Below are positions 12,101 through 23,600 of a stretch of DNA of 64,000 nt, piece after piece. The translations under genes were made by a program, and so were the position numbers. Under the pieces are notes generated by a model. The model was not told the origin of the DNA, did not search any database, and saw only the letters and a program-made list of their open reading frames with translations. The first letter of the stretch is position 1. Each line of letters opens with the position of its first letter. Source of the stretch: Panopea generosa (taxonomy: Eukaryota; Mollusca; Bivalvia; Adapedonta; Hiatellidae); NCBI GenBank assembly GCA_029582155.1, contig CM055897.1:94594046-94658045 (forward strand). The letters are read 5' to 3'.

Positions 12101-15100
12101 CTGGCTTTCTACTTGGCTATCATTCGGACTTTCTACCTGGCTATCATTCGGACTTTCCACCTAGCTATCATCCTGGCTTTCTTACTAGTTATCTAGCTGG
12201 CTATCATCTTGACTTTCTACCTGGCTATCATCCTGGCTTTCTACCTGGCTATCATTCTGAAGGTCTACCTGACTATCATTCTGAAGTTCTACCTGGCTAT
12301 AATCCTGACATTTTACCTGGCTATCATCCTATCCTGACATTTACCTGGCTATCATCCTGGCTTTCTATCTCGTTATCTACCTGCCTATTATACTGGCTTT
12401 CGGCCTGACTATCACCCATGCTTTTTACCTGGTTATCATCTTAGCTATCATCCTGGCTTTCTACTTGGCTATCATTCGGACTTTCTACCTGGCTATCATT
12501 CGGATTTTCTACCTAGCTATCATCCTGGCTTTCTTACTAGTTATCTAGCTGGCTATCATCTTGACTTTCTATCTGGCTTATCATCCTGGCTTTCTACCTA
12601 GCTATCATTCTGAAGTTCTACCTGACTATAATCCTGACATTTTACCTGGCTATCATCCTGGCTTTCTATCTCGTTATCTACCTGCCTATTATACTGGCTT
12701 ATCACCCTTGCTTTTTACCTGGCTATCATCCTAGTTATCATCCTGGCTTTCTACCTCGTTATCTTCCTTGCTTTCTACCTGGCTATCATCCTGGCTTTCT
12801 ACCTGTGTATCATCCTGAATTTCTACTTCGTTATCCTCCTGGTTACCATACTGGCTTTTTGCCAGAGTATCTTCCTGGCTTTCTACATGGCTTTTATACT
12901 GGCTTTCTTCTTAACTATCATCTTGGCTTTCCACCTCGTTATCTACCTGGCTATCATACTAGTTTTCTGCCTGGCTATCATCCTGACTTTCTACCTGGCT
13001 ATCATCATGGCTATCATCCTGGCTTTCTATCAGGCTATCATCCTGACTTTCTACCTGGCTATCGTCCTGACATTCTACTTGGCTATCATTTGAACTTTCT
13101 ACCTGGCTATCATTCTTGCTTTTTGTCTGGCTATCATCCTGGCTTTCTACCTCATTATCTACCTGGCTATTATACTGGTTTTCTGCCTGGCTATCATCCT
13201 AGCTTTCTACTTGGCTATCATTTGAACTTTCTACCTGGCTATCATTCTTGCTTTTTGTCTGGCTATCATCCAGGCTTTATACCTCGTTATCTACCTGGCT
13301 ATCAGTTTGTATTTCTTTTTGGCTATCATCCTGGCTTCCTACCTAGCTATCATCGTGGCTTTCTACCTCGTTATCTTCCTGGTTATCATCATGACATTCT
13401 ACCGCGCTATCATCGCGCCTTTCTACCTGGCTATCATCCTTGCTTTCTACTTGGTTATCAACGTGGCTTTCTACATCGTTATAATTCTGGCTTTCTACCT
13501 GGCTATCATCCTTGCTTTATGTATGGCTATCATCCTGGCGTTCTACGTTGTTATCTTCCTGGCTATCATCCTGACTTTCTACCTTGCTACCATCCTGAAG
13601 TTCTACCAGGTTATCATCCTGACATTCTACCTGGCTATCATCCTGCCTTTCTACCTGGCTATCATCCTTGGTTTCTACTTGGTTATCATCCTGGTTTTCT
13701 ACATCGTTATCATCCTGTCTTTCTACCTGGCTATCGTCCTGGCTTTCTACCTGGCTATCATCCTGGCTTTATACATTGCTATCATCCTGACATTCCACCT
13801 GGCTATCATTCTGACTTTCTACCTCGCTATCATCCTGGCTTCCTACCAGACTATCACCCTGGCTTTCTTCTTCGTTATCCTCCTTGCATTCTACCTGGCT
13901 ATCATCTTGGCTTTCTACCTGGGTATCATCCTGGCTTACTATCTGGCTATCGTCACGAATTTTTACCTCGTTGTCTTCCTGGCTACCATACTGGCTTTTT
14001 GCCTGGCTATCATCTTGGCTTTCTATCTGACTATCATTATTGCTATCATCCTGGCTTTCTACCTGGCTATAATCCTATCATTCTTTCTTTCTCTACCTCG
14101 TCATCTAGCTGGCTTTCGTACTGGCTTTCTGTGTGGCTATCATCCTGCCTTTCTATCTGGCTATCATCCTGGCTTTCTACCTGGCTATCATCCTGACTTT
14201 CTACCTGGCTATCATCCTGGCATTCTACCTGGCTTTCTATCTCGTTATCTACCTGCCTATTATATTGGTTTTCGGCCTGGCTATCACCCTTGCTTTTTAC
14301 TTGACAATCATCCTGGCTATCATCCTGGCTTTCTACTTGGCTATAATTCGGACTTTCTACCTGGCTATCAACCTGGCTTTCAACCTAGTTATCTAGCTTG
14401 CTATCAAACTGATTGTCTACCTGGCTATCATCCTGGCTTTCTACCTAGTTATCTGCTGGCTATCATCTTGACTTTCTACCTGGCTATCATCCTGGCTTCC
14501 TAACTGGCTATCATCCTGGCTTTCCATCTCGTTATCTTCCTGGTTATCATCCTGACTTTCTACTGGCTATCAATCTGAAGTTCTACCTGACTATAATCCT
14601 GACATGTTACCTGGTTATCATCCTGGCTTTCTATCTCGTTATCTACCTGCCTATTATACTGGCTTTCGGCCTGGCTATCACCCTTGCTTTTTACCTGGCT
14701 ATCATCCTGGCTATCATCCTGGCTTTCTACTTGGCTATCATTCGGGACTTTCTACCTGGCTATCATTCGGACTTTCTACCTAGCTATCATCCTGGCTTTT
14801 TTACCTAGTTATCTAACTGGCTATCATCTTGACTTTCTACCTTGCTATCATTCTGGCTTTCTACCTAGTTATCTAGCTGGCTATCATCTTGACTTTCTAC
14901 CTGGCTATCAACCTGGCTTTCTACCTAGTTATCTAGCTGGCTATCATCTTGACTTTCTACCTGCCTGTCATCCTGGCTTCCTAACTGGTATCATCCTGGC
15001 TTTCCACCTCGGTATCTTCCTGGCTATCATCTTTGCTTCCTACCTGGCTATCACTCTGAAGTTCTCCCTGACTATAATCCTGACATTTTACCTGGCTATC

Positions 15101-15995
15101 ATCCTTGCTTTCTATCGTTATCTTCCTGCCTATTATACTGGCTTTCGGCCTGGCTATCACCCTTGCTTTTTACATGGCTATCATCCTGGCTTGTACGTGG
15201 CTATCATTCGGACTCTCTACCTGACTATCATTCGGACGTTCTACCTGGCTATCATCCTGGCTTTCTACCTAGTTATCTAGCTGGTCATCATCTTGACTTT
15301 CTATCAGGCTATCATCCTGGCTTCCCTAACTGGCTATCATCCTGGCTTTCCACCTCGTTATCTTCCTGGCTATCATCTTTGCTTTCTACCTGGCTATCAT
15401 TCTGAAGTTCTACCTGACTGTAATCCTGACATTCTACCTGGCTATCAGCATTGCTTTCTACCTCGTTATCTTCCTGGCTTTCTGCCTGGCTATCATCCTG
15501 AAGTTCTACCTGGCTATCATCCTGGCTTTATACCTGGCTCTCATCCTTGATTTCTACTTGGACTTCATCGTGGCTTTCTACATCGTTATCTTCCTTGCTT
15601 TCTACTGGCTATCACACTGGCTTTCTATCTGGCTATCATCCTGGGTTTCTACCTCGTTATCTTCCTGGCTATCATTCTGGTTTTCTACCTGGTTATCATC
15701 CTGTTTTTTTACGTCGTTATCTTTCTGGCTATCATCCTGGCTGTTTACATGGTTATTATTCTGGTTTTCTACCTGGCTATCGTCCTAGCTATCATCCTGA
15801 CTCTCCATTTAGCTGTAATCCTGACTTTCTGTCTGGCTATCATCCTGACTTACTACCTAGCCATTATCCTTGCTTTATACCTCGTTATCTTCCTAGCAAT
15901 TATCCTCGTTTTCTACCTGGCTATCATCCTGGCTTTTTACTTGGCTATCATCATGACTTTCTACCTGGCTATCATCCTGGATATCTCATTGGTTT
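9130..15995 (+). repeat. 24-bp satellite, ~6.9 kb, with higher-order repeats
   Basis: The basic unit is CTGGCTATCATCCTGGCTTT plus CTAC (24 bp), repeated roughly 280 times with substitutions, single-base slips and occasional stop codons. The plus strand is strongly pyrimidine-rich. Because the unit is eight codons long, three frames give long peptides: a hydrophobic LAIILAFY-type and a YHPGFLPG-type on plus, and an acidic ESQDDSQV-type on minus. None has a sensible gene context, and slips move the same motif between frames, which argues against coding. A block containing ATACAAGTTTTCTGC recurs at 10,551, 10,755 and 10,958, giving a higher-order period of about 203-204 bp. Blocks at 11.3-12.1 kb and 13.4-14.3 kb are also similar to each other. 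Confidence 0.93.
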
Positions 15996-16019
15996 GTAAC
16001 CTACTTCGCCATATTCATG

Positions 16020-17500
16020 GAGTTCTATTGGCAATAAATACATAATTCACCAGATTTCTTTTATCGATCTACCTGTCGAACTTCTGTGCTACATACCTAA
16101 CTATCTGACTGCGTTTATATTTATAACAAAAATCATGTTGGGGTCAACTTTGTTTCTTGAAACCATGTTGACAAGCTAAAAACTCCTTCTGAGTGGGTCT
16201 AATCAGAGACATAGTCTATGTCTCTGGTCTTATTTTCTTGTAATTTCTAAATTATCCTGATGCATTGAAATACTATATTTTTGAGCAACGTTTTCGTCTC
16301 CTGTCACCAAGATACAAGATACAAGAAGCTATTTTTTATGTCGGATGTACCACCATTTGTCTTCTTTTTTAAAGTGCATGTAGGCCTAATATTGCAATGG
16401 ACATTCTAGCATACTCCTGCTGTACAGGCTAGTAGGGCCTATACAAAAGAATGTAAAGCGACAAGATAAATTTAACTTACCTTATTATAAGTTGGGTTAT
16501 GCACTCTTAACCAATTAGTCTGTTCTGTATTGGTGGGTGGTTGGTTAGCAAGAGAGCGCTATTTCACTAATGGCAATGTCTCAGGCTCGATTCGATTTTG
16601 AAACTTGTTTACATGAGGCACTTCGAGGGTCCATACACAGAAACTAGCACAACACTCCTATAGGGGCCTACGCTCGGGCGCATAACTCTGAGTTGGATGT
16701 GGAAAATAAAAAGGTTAAAGTGCGAAAATGCAATAAAAATTAAGCCGAATGGGTATGTGATAAGGGTTTGTGCTTTAGGAAATACAAAAAACACCAATTT
16801 CGGCAATTTGAATGATTTCACAGTCCGTATCAAAGTCGATAAAGGCGTATACTCAAAAAGCATCTAGGAAAGAAGTGAAGAATTATCTGTTCGTGCAAAT
16901 GGAAAATGTAGAGATATGTGATTTCACTTTTTATATTTTTTTTTTAAATCTTTTTATTGTTATGAATGTGGATTTATAGCTGCGATACATATTTTAAATA
17001 TATTTGATGAATAACAAAGTATAATTTCATAAGTTTTGTAATAAATGCCAATATATTTATCCATGACATTACTATTAAAAAGGACCCCATTGGAAATAGT
17101 TGTAAAACTTTATGGCTATCTTTTGAAATATATATGTTCTTAAAATTATTATTGTGTAACAAGATGAAATATTAATTTGTGATATCTGATATATAGTATA
17201 TTAGATAATCAACTAGTTTAATATATTATTAAAATACATGTTATTGCTTCTGTATTATTGTATGTTAATGTGTTTGATGTATCTTTGTATAAATGACATA
17301 TATATATTATCACAAATAAATAAATAAAAAATAAAAAAATAAATAAAAAACGCCCCTGTATTTGGCAACCCTATTAACATCCCGAATTTGCTACTACTAA
17401 ATAAGTAGTTTAGGATGATAATCAATATAATCGTGTATATGACGATGCACCATAAAATATCGTTTACAAGCATAACCCCTCAATTATATGCATAATTTAT
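16020..17500. other. intergenic, no gene seen
   Basis: AT-rich sequence between the satellite and BBOF1. A tRNA-like stretch (GGTTAGCAAGAGAGCGC then GGCTCGATTCG, about 16,541-16,596) may be an old SINE head. No supported exon. Confidence 0.5.
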
Positions 17501-17572
17501 TATTTCTTTTACTTCGCCATAATCTTTGAGTACGAACTAGTGCGGGGCGAAAGTAGTTCATCCAGTGTTGTC

Positions 17573-17614
17573 ATGGCAGGATACACAAAGATGGCTGCCA
17601 TCGTTCAGAATTAA
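17573..17614 (+). promoter_or_regulatory. short upstream ORF and YY1-like AAGATGGC element in BBOF1 leader
   Basis: A 13-codon frame (ATG at 17573, TAA at 17612-17614) lies in the 26-68 bases before the BBOF1 start. Inside it, AAGATGGCTGCC (17,588-17,599) matches the YY1-type downstream element (AANATGGC) often found at metazoan transcription starts. The site may therefore mark the promoter rather than a translated uORF; which reading is right cannot be told from the sequence. Confidence 0.4.
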
Positions 17615-17640
17615 AAACTAGAGGAAAAAATAATTTCAAC

Positions 17641-17686
17641 ATGCCTAAGAAAGGCAAGAAGGGAAAGAAGGGAAGGGAAAGAAAGG
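17641..17686 (+). CDS. BBOF1: BBOF1 exon 1
   Basis: ATG at 17641 in a CAACATG context, then MPKKGKKGKKG and a donor GTAATT at 17687. The exon leaves one base over, whereas exon 2 begins on a codon boundary. The mismatch lies next to a GGGAAAGAAGGGAAGGG tract that is prone to indel errors. Confidence 0.65.
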
Positions 17687-20600
17687 GTAATTGTTGTATT
17701 GCAATTAAACATTATCTTTGGTCATTTATACCCTAAAATATAACACAAAAATAGCTTAAATTTACGAAAGTCGGTTTACGATTCATATTTTGAAATTTAA
17801 TCATAATCATACAAACAATATCCACATTACCTACAATGCGACAAGGCTAGTGTTGTTAATAATTGAACATTTTTAAATCTATTTACGACATTGATTCATT
17901 TATAAGATGGTAAGTATTGGTCTAGTGGTCAGCATTCTTCCAAAACATATCTAGGTCCCTGGTGTTTGTTTTATATTTTGCCACACGTTAAGCGGTGATG
18001 TACTTCTCCTTCCTTGAATTCCAGCTATCAATTTCTGATTATTATAGGAAACCTCGTTTCCAAAGGAAGGAGGTTTACAGGCATTTAAATCACTGATTAA
18101 CAAAGAATTTCAGTGAGACCTTTTATGTGTAATGGATATGCATGACTCTCCCTGTACACCTGCCGACTGCTTTAATTTCCCTCCAAAGGTTTGCATGCTT
18201 TTACAGTTCAGTGGTTGAATAAGGCAATCTGGGAGTGTGTTTGAAAAACACAGCTCAGGTGCTGGACGTATTAAAGTGACAGCGGTCACCCATCCAAGTA
18301 CTGACCCCTGTACTTCATTGCTTAACTTTCAATACAGTCACTGTAAAATCTAGCAGTGAGGCTGTTGTATGGACCTATATGCATTCTTTACACTCCTCAC
18401 CTCTTTAACCTTTAGGGCTAAGCCCCAACTGCACAGCCTGTGGCTTACCGTAGTTCCTGGCTATATCCCACCCCATCCTATGGAAAGAGAGATTTGTACA
18501 AACGCAGGTTCGAAAGTTAATGCTTGTCGCCATTAAAGTGACAGCAATCACCCATCCAAGTACTAATCCCATACTTCATTGCTTAATTTCCAATTCTGTC
18601 AGTGCACTTCAGCCATGTTGCTGTAAAAGCTAGCATTACAGTGAGGCTGTTTTAAGTGACCTTTTTTCATTCACTACAGTATATCAATATTTTAATAAAA
18701 AATGTTTGGAAAGTATTGCAGTGACAGGAGCTCTGAATTATGGAAATATTTACCTTACAAACAATCATTTGAACCAATGCTTGATTGATTCCTTTAATGC
18801 TTCATTCATTTATGCAGAATGACTTTGTTAATGTAATCAACAGTAGGTTCAACGATGCTAAAAACCAAGTGACTCAATGGAATCCAAAATGATTGTAACA
18901 TAAATGTACCAAAATAATATTTTCACAAAATCTGCTAACTTCAGTTATAATGGCTGTATATTTCATTTGTTTAAAATTGTATTGGATATGTACAGTATAA
19001 TTGTAACAGGACAAGAAAAATAAGCAACAAGTGCAGGACTCCAACCCGAGACCCTTCGCTTACAGTGTGAATATTCTACCCACTGAGCTAACCGGATCTC
19101 TTACATATGTTCTTTGCTAGAAGGTTAAGTACACAGTTGTGACAAATAATAATAATATGTTTTGTTTTCCAGGAAGGGAAAAAGGGAGGAGCCAAGTCGG
19201 GTAAGAAAGCAGAGTCAATTGTTAAAATTGCTGCAGCTAACTCCAAGGTATGGGAGACAAGATTAAATATAGCGGAAAACTCAAAACAAGAATACAGGTA
19301 CTTTTTCTTAAATTACTGCTTTATAAATAGTTTATGATATCCTATTATTGTGCAATAGCAGTTTTCTTTTTTTTTTATATTAATTAGATTCAAGGAAAAT
19401 TCTAAGTATCATGATATCTTTATCTTTATATATAATAATTTGCAAATTTACTTAAAATTCACTAAAGACAAGATAAACTATATAGCGGAACATTCAAAGT
19501 AAAAAATAAGGTATGTTTTCTTAAATTTAATAACTGNNNNNNNNNNNNNNNNNNNNNNNNNNNNNNNNNNNNNNNNNNNNNNNNNNNNNNNNNNNNNNNN
19601 NNNNNNNNNNNNNNNNNNNNNNNNNNNNNNNNNNNNNNNNNNNNNNNNNNNNNNNNNNNNNNNNNNNNNNNNNNNNNNNNNNNNNNNNNNNNNNNNNNNN
19701 NNNNNNNNNNNNNNNNNNNNNNNNNNNNNNNNNNNNNNNNNNNNNNNNNNNNNNNNNNNNNNNNNNNNNNNNNNNNNNNNNNNNNNNNNNNNNNNNNNNN
19801 NNNNNNNNNNNNNNNNNNNNNNNNNNNNNNNNNNNNNNNNNNNNNNNNNNNNNNNNNNNNNNNNNNNNNNNNNNNNNNNNNNNNNNNNNNNNNNNNNNNN
19901 NNNNNNNNNNNNNNNNNNNNNNNNNNNNNNNNNNNNNNNNNNNNNNNNNNNNNNNNNNNNNNNNNNNNNNNNNNNNNNNNNNNNNNNNNNNNNNNNNNNN
20001 NNNNNNNNNNNNNNNNNNNNNNNNNNNNNNNNNNNNCTTTATAAATACAGCAGTTAATAATATCCTTTCATTGTGGAATAGCAGTTTTATTTTATTTTTG
20101 TGGTATTTATTCAATTAAAAGAAAGTTCTAATAATTTTTATAAGGATATTTCTATATATATACCGGTATTATATGGTTTGTAAATTTACTTAAAATTCAC
20201 AATCATTCCTGAAACTCTTTTCCAGTTTTATAAATAGTCAATGCAATCACTTGATTAAATTCTACACACTAATCCCCATATAAAAAGAATATATAGTTTA
20301 ACCCTTAACTTCATATAGATGCCTTTGGACACCTTTAATATTGAAAGCATTAATTCACCACGTATCAGCAATGGGTGAATTATGTTTATATTAACTGACA
20401 GAGTGGAAAACAGTGCAGGAAGTGTTCAGATTGCTCATTACGAGCAATCTGAACTCTTCCTGCACTGTTTTCAATGACGTTATGTGATTGGTGGCAAAAC
20501 GCGTATCTATGAAGTAAAGGGTTAATCATTTCTAACCATTAAAATTCCAAACTTGTATGTAACTAGTAAACTGTTTTATGTATAAAAATAAATCATAATT

Positions 20601-23600
20601 GTCAACTCATCACCATTTCTATTAAATATTCAAATAATTTTTCAGAGAGAATGCTAAGTCGTTGATGCTGGAAAATGATGCTCTGCAGAATCAGATGTTA
20701 CAAACTGAACGTGATACAATCGATGTCATCACCTTTCTCAGAAAGAAGATGCAGTCAAGACAATCACGTATGTTGCGTATCACTTAGTTTGTTCTAGTGT
20801 AATTTACTTAATAGTGAAGAAACTTAAAGCTTATATGAACCGCAGAGCTTATTATGAACTGCAGAGTTTATATGAACCTCAGAGCTTATATGAATCACAG
20901 AGCTTATATGAACCGCAGAGCTTATATGAAATGCAGAGCTTATATGAACCACATAGTTTATATGAACTGCAGAGTTTATATGAACCGCAGAGTTTATATG
21001 AACCGCAGAGCTTATATGAACCACACAGTTTATATGAACCGCAGAGTTTATATGAACCACAGAGCTTAAATGAACCGCAGAGTTTATATGAACCGCAGAG
21101 CTTATATGAACTGCATAGTTTATATGAATCGCAGAGCTTATATGAACCGTAGAGCTTATCTGAACCGCAGAGATGATATGAACCACAGAGTTATATGAAC
21201 CACAGAGCTTATATGAACCACAGAGTTTATATGAACCACAGAGCTTATATAAACCACAGAGTTTATATGAACCACAGAGTTTATATGAACCGCAGAGCTT
21301 ATATGAACCGCAGAGCTTATATGAACCACAGAGTATTTATATGAACCGCAGAGTTTATATGAACTGCAGATCTATATGAACCGCAGAGTTTTGTATGAAC
21401 CGCAGAGTTTATATGAACTGCAGAGTTTATATGAACCACAGAGCTTATATGAACCAACAGAGCTTATATGAACCACAAACAAAGCTTATATGAACCACAG
21501 AGTTTATATGAACCACAGAGTTTATATGAACCGCAGAGTTTATCTGAACCACAGAGTTGAACCAATCTTGAGTCCTGCTTGGTGGGTAGAACAAGAACTG
21601 AGTGTTGTTTTTTTTGAGAGGCATCAGGTTGAGCTGTTGATTGAACCTGCAACCTCTGGCATGAATGGCCAACACTATCCACTACACTTCCACCATGCTT
21701 ATTGGAAGTGCTTATAATAATTTAATATTTCTCATTTACAGCATTATTCCAATTTTTTTTAAGGGAAATTAATGTCTGTTAAAATCACAGCATATGTTAG
21801 GTGAACTTGTGTATATATGTCCAATCAAATTGTATGTTTCAAATCACAGATGTTTTACCATTCAGATTTAGCATAACAGTTTTTGTTGTTAAATAGTTTA
21901 TGAAACAATAATGGATAAGATGTCAAATGTGGCTCAAATTGATTTATCGATTCATTTTTTAAAAGAAATTTACCTTCTGTCCAAAATCAATCTTAACTAC
22001 ATTTCACTGTGTGCCTTGTCACTTTCAAACAATCATTCAAACTTGTTGTTTCAGCTGGAGCGTCTGCAGCAGCAGATTAGGGACCAGAAGAAGGAACACA
22101 GACGAGAGAAGGAGAATATTGTAGAAGAACTTCAGCAAGCAGGTCAATGAACTGGAAGAACGACTCACAGAGAAAACAAAGGAGGTTGAACTCATGCAAA
22201 GTGAGCTGAAGATGGTGAAAGAGTTTCGCAGGAAACGAGGACAGATGCAAAAGGAACTAGATGATGTAGGTCACATATTCTTTTCCATTGATTTACATGT
22301 AGAAATAAATAGATAACATAACATATAAGACAAAGTGTTTTAATTACCCTTTATTACAAAAAAAAGTTGTGATGCTCATAAAAAGTTCCCCAGCACTTAG
22401 TAGGCGATTAGCTTATTTAAGTAAAACAAAGTTTATATTATAATAGAATCTATACTTATAACAGTTCACTTGGTTTAACCTTCTGTGTATAAGTTAGGAA
22501 TTAAAACGTTCCCATAACAGTCAGAATAGATAAATAACCATTGCTTTTTCAAATACCTGTAGAGATGTACATATTTCATTAATTGTCAGAAATTAACAAA
22601 ATCAAAGTAAAAAACATATTGTTTTGAATTTGCAGATAAAAGAATCCATGTATGGTGCGAACAGAGAGCACAAGGCAACACTTTCCCGCATGGAACAGAA
22701 ATTCTTTGAAGAAAAGGTGACAATTTTCTTTTCTTATTTTTCACCTTAAACAAACAAATGTTATATACCATGAATATAAAATGCAACACAACAGTTTAAG
22801 TACAGGATTTGTCCCAATAATGCTTCTGCAAAGTTTTATATTAATGTTTATAACCACACATCATTGCATTGTTATAATGATATATGCTGAATCTCCAGTA
22901 AAAAAGGATGTTTGAATCAAGGTTATGTCTGGTTGGAAAGGACTATCCTTTGAGTGAACTTTAAGTGTAGAGAGAGAGGGCTGCTCCATGCAGGCAGTCT
23001 CAGTGAAGAGTTGCTCATTAATCAGCAAGGCAATGCAGATTTAATAGTCTTTTTTTATCACTACCAATAGTAACTGTTGTTTTCTCACAATGATCTGTGT
23101 TTCCACAGCCACATTATATTAGTTTTTGTTCTATAAGTTGCTTCAAGCCGTCTTTTAATTTATTGACATAAACCTTTTTATTTTTTGATAACTATTCAAA
23201 CAGTTATTTTACTGCCAGGGGATTCAAAGAAATATGAAATACTATATTCTGGATCATGTTTAAATTCAAACATAGTAAATAATATACTAGTGCTTTAATC
23301 ATTCTGTTTTTTACCCATAAGCGTACAGGAGAGGTAGAATGAAAGAACCTGTTTAATGATAAGATTATATTTTATAGATGAGGTTGCAACAAGAAGCAAA
23401 TCAGAAAATTGCAGAACTTGCTGAAAGGGCACATACTGAGGCTATTGCGTAAGTAAATATAAAGCAATTTCTCAAATAATTTCTCTTGTAGTCTTTTTTG
23501 TAAATTTGTAAATTTTGTATTTGTTCTGCGTCAAAAAACATTCATATATATTCACTACCAGTATTAAAAAGAGTCCAATACATATAATTTTTATTTATAC

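Noticed and set aside
9130-15995. Hydrophobic LAIILAFY and YHPGFLPG frames as membrane or repeat proteins
   Set aside because: Frames change with single-base slips in a 24-bp satellite and are interrupted by stops. No gene context.
16541-16596. Possible tRNA gene
   Set aside because: Box-like strings are present but no acceptor or anticodon stem pairs; at best an old SINE head.
18260-18655. Functional 5S rRNA genes
   Set aside because: Only the internal control region is recognisable. The rest of the 120-nt 5S sequence and its terminal stem are absent.
20824-21186. SLYEPQ and VHISSA repeat peptides
   Set aside because: Products of the 18-bp array inside BBOF1 intron 3, open on both strands for arithmetic reasons.
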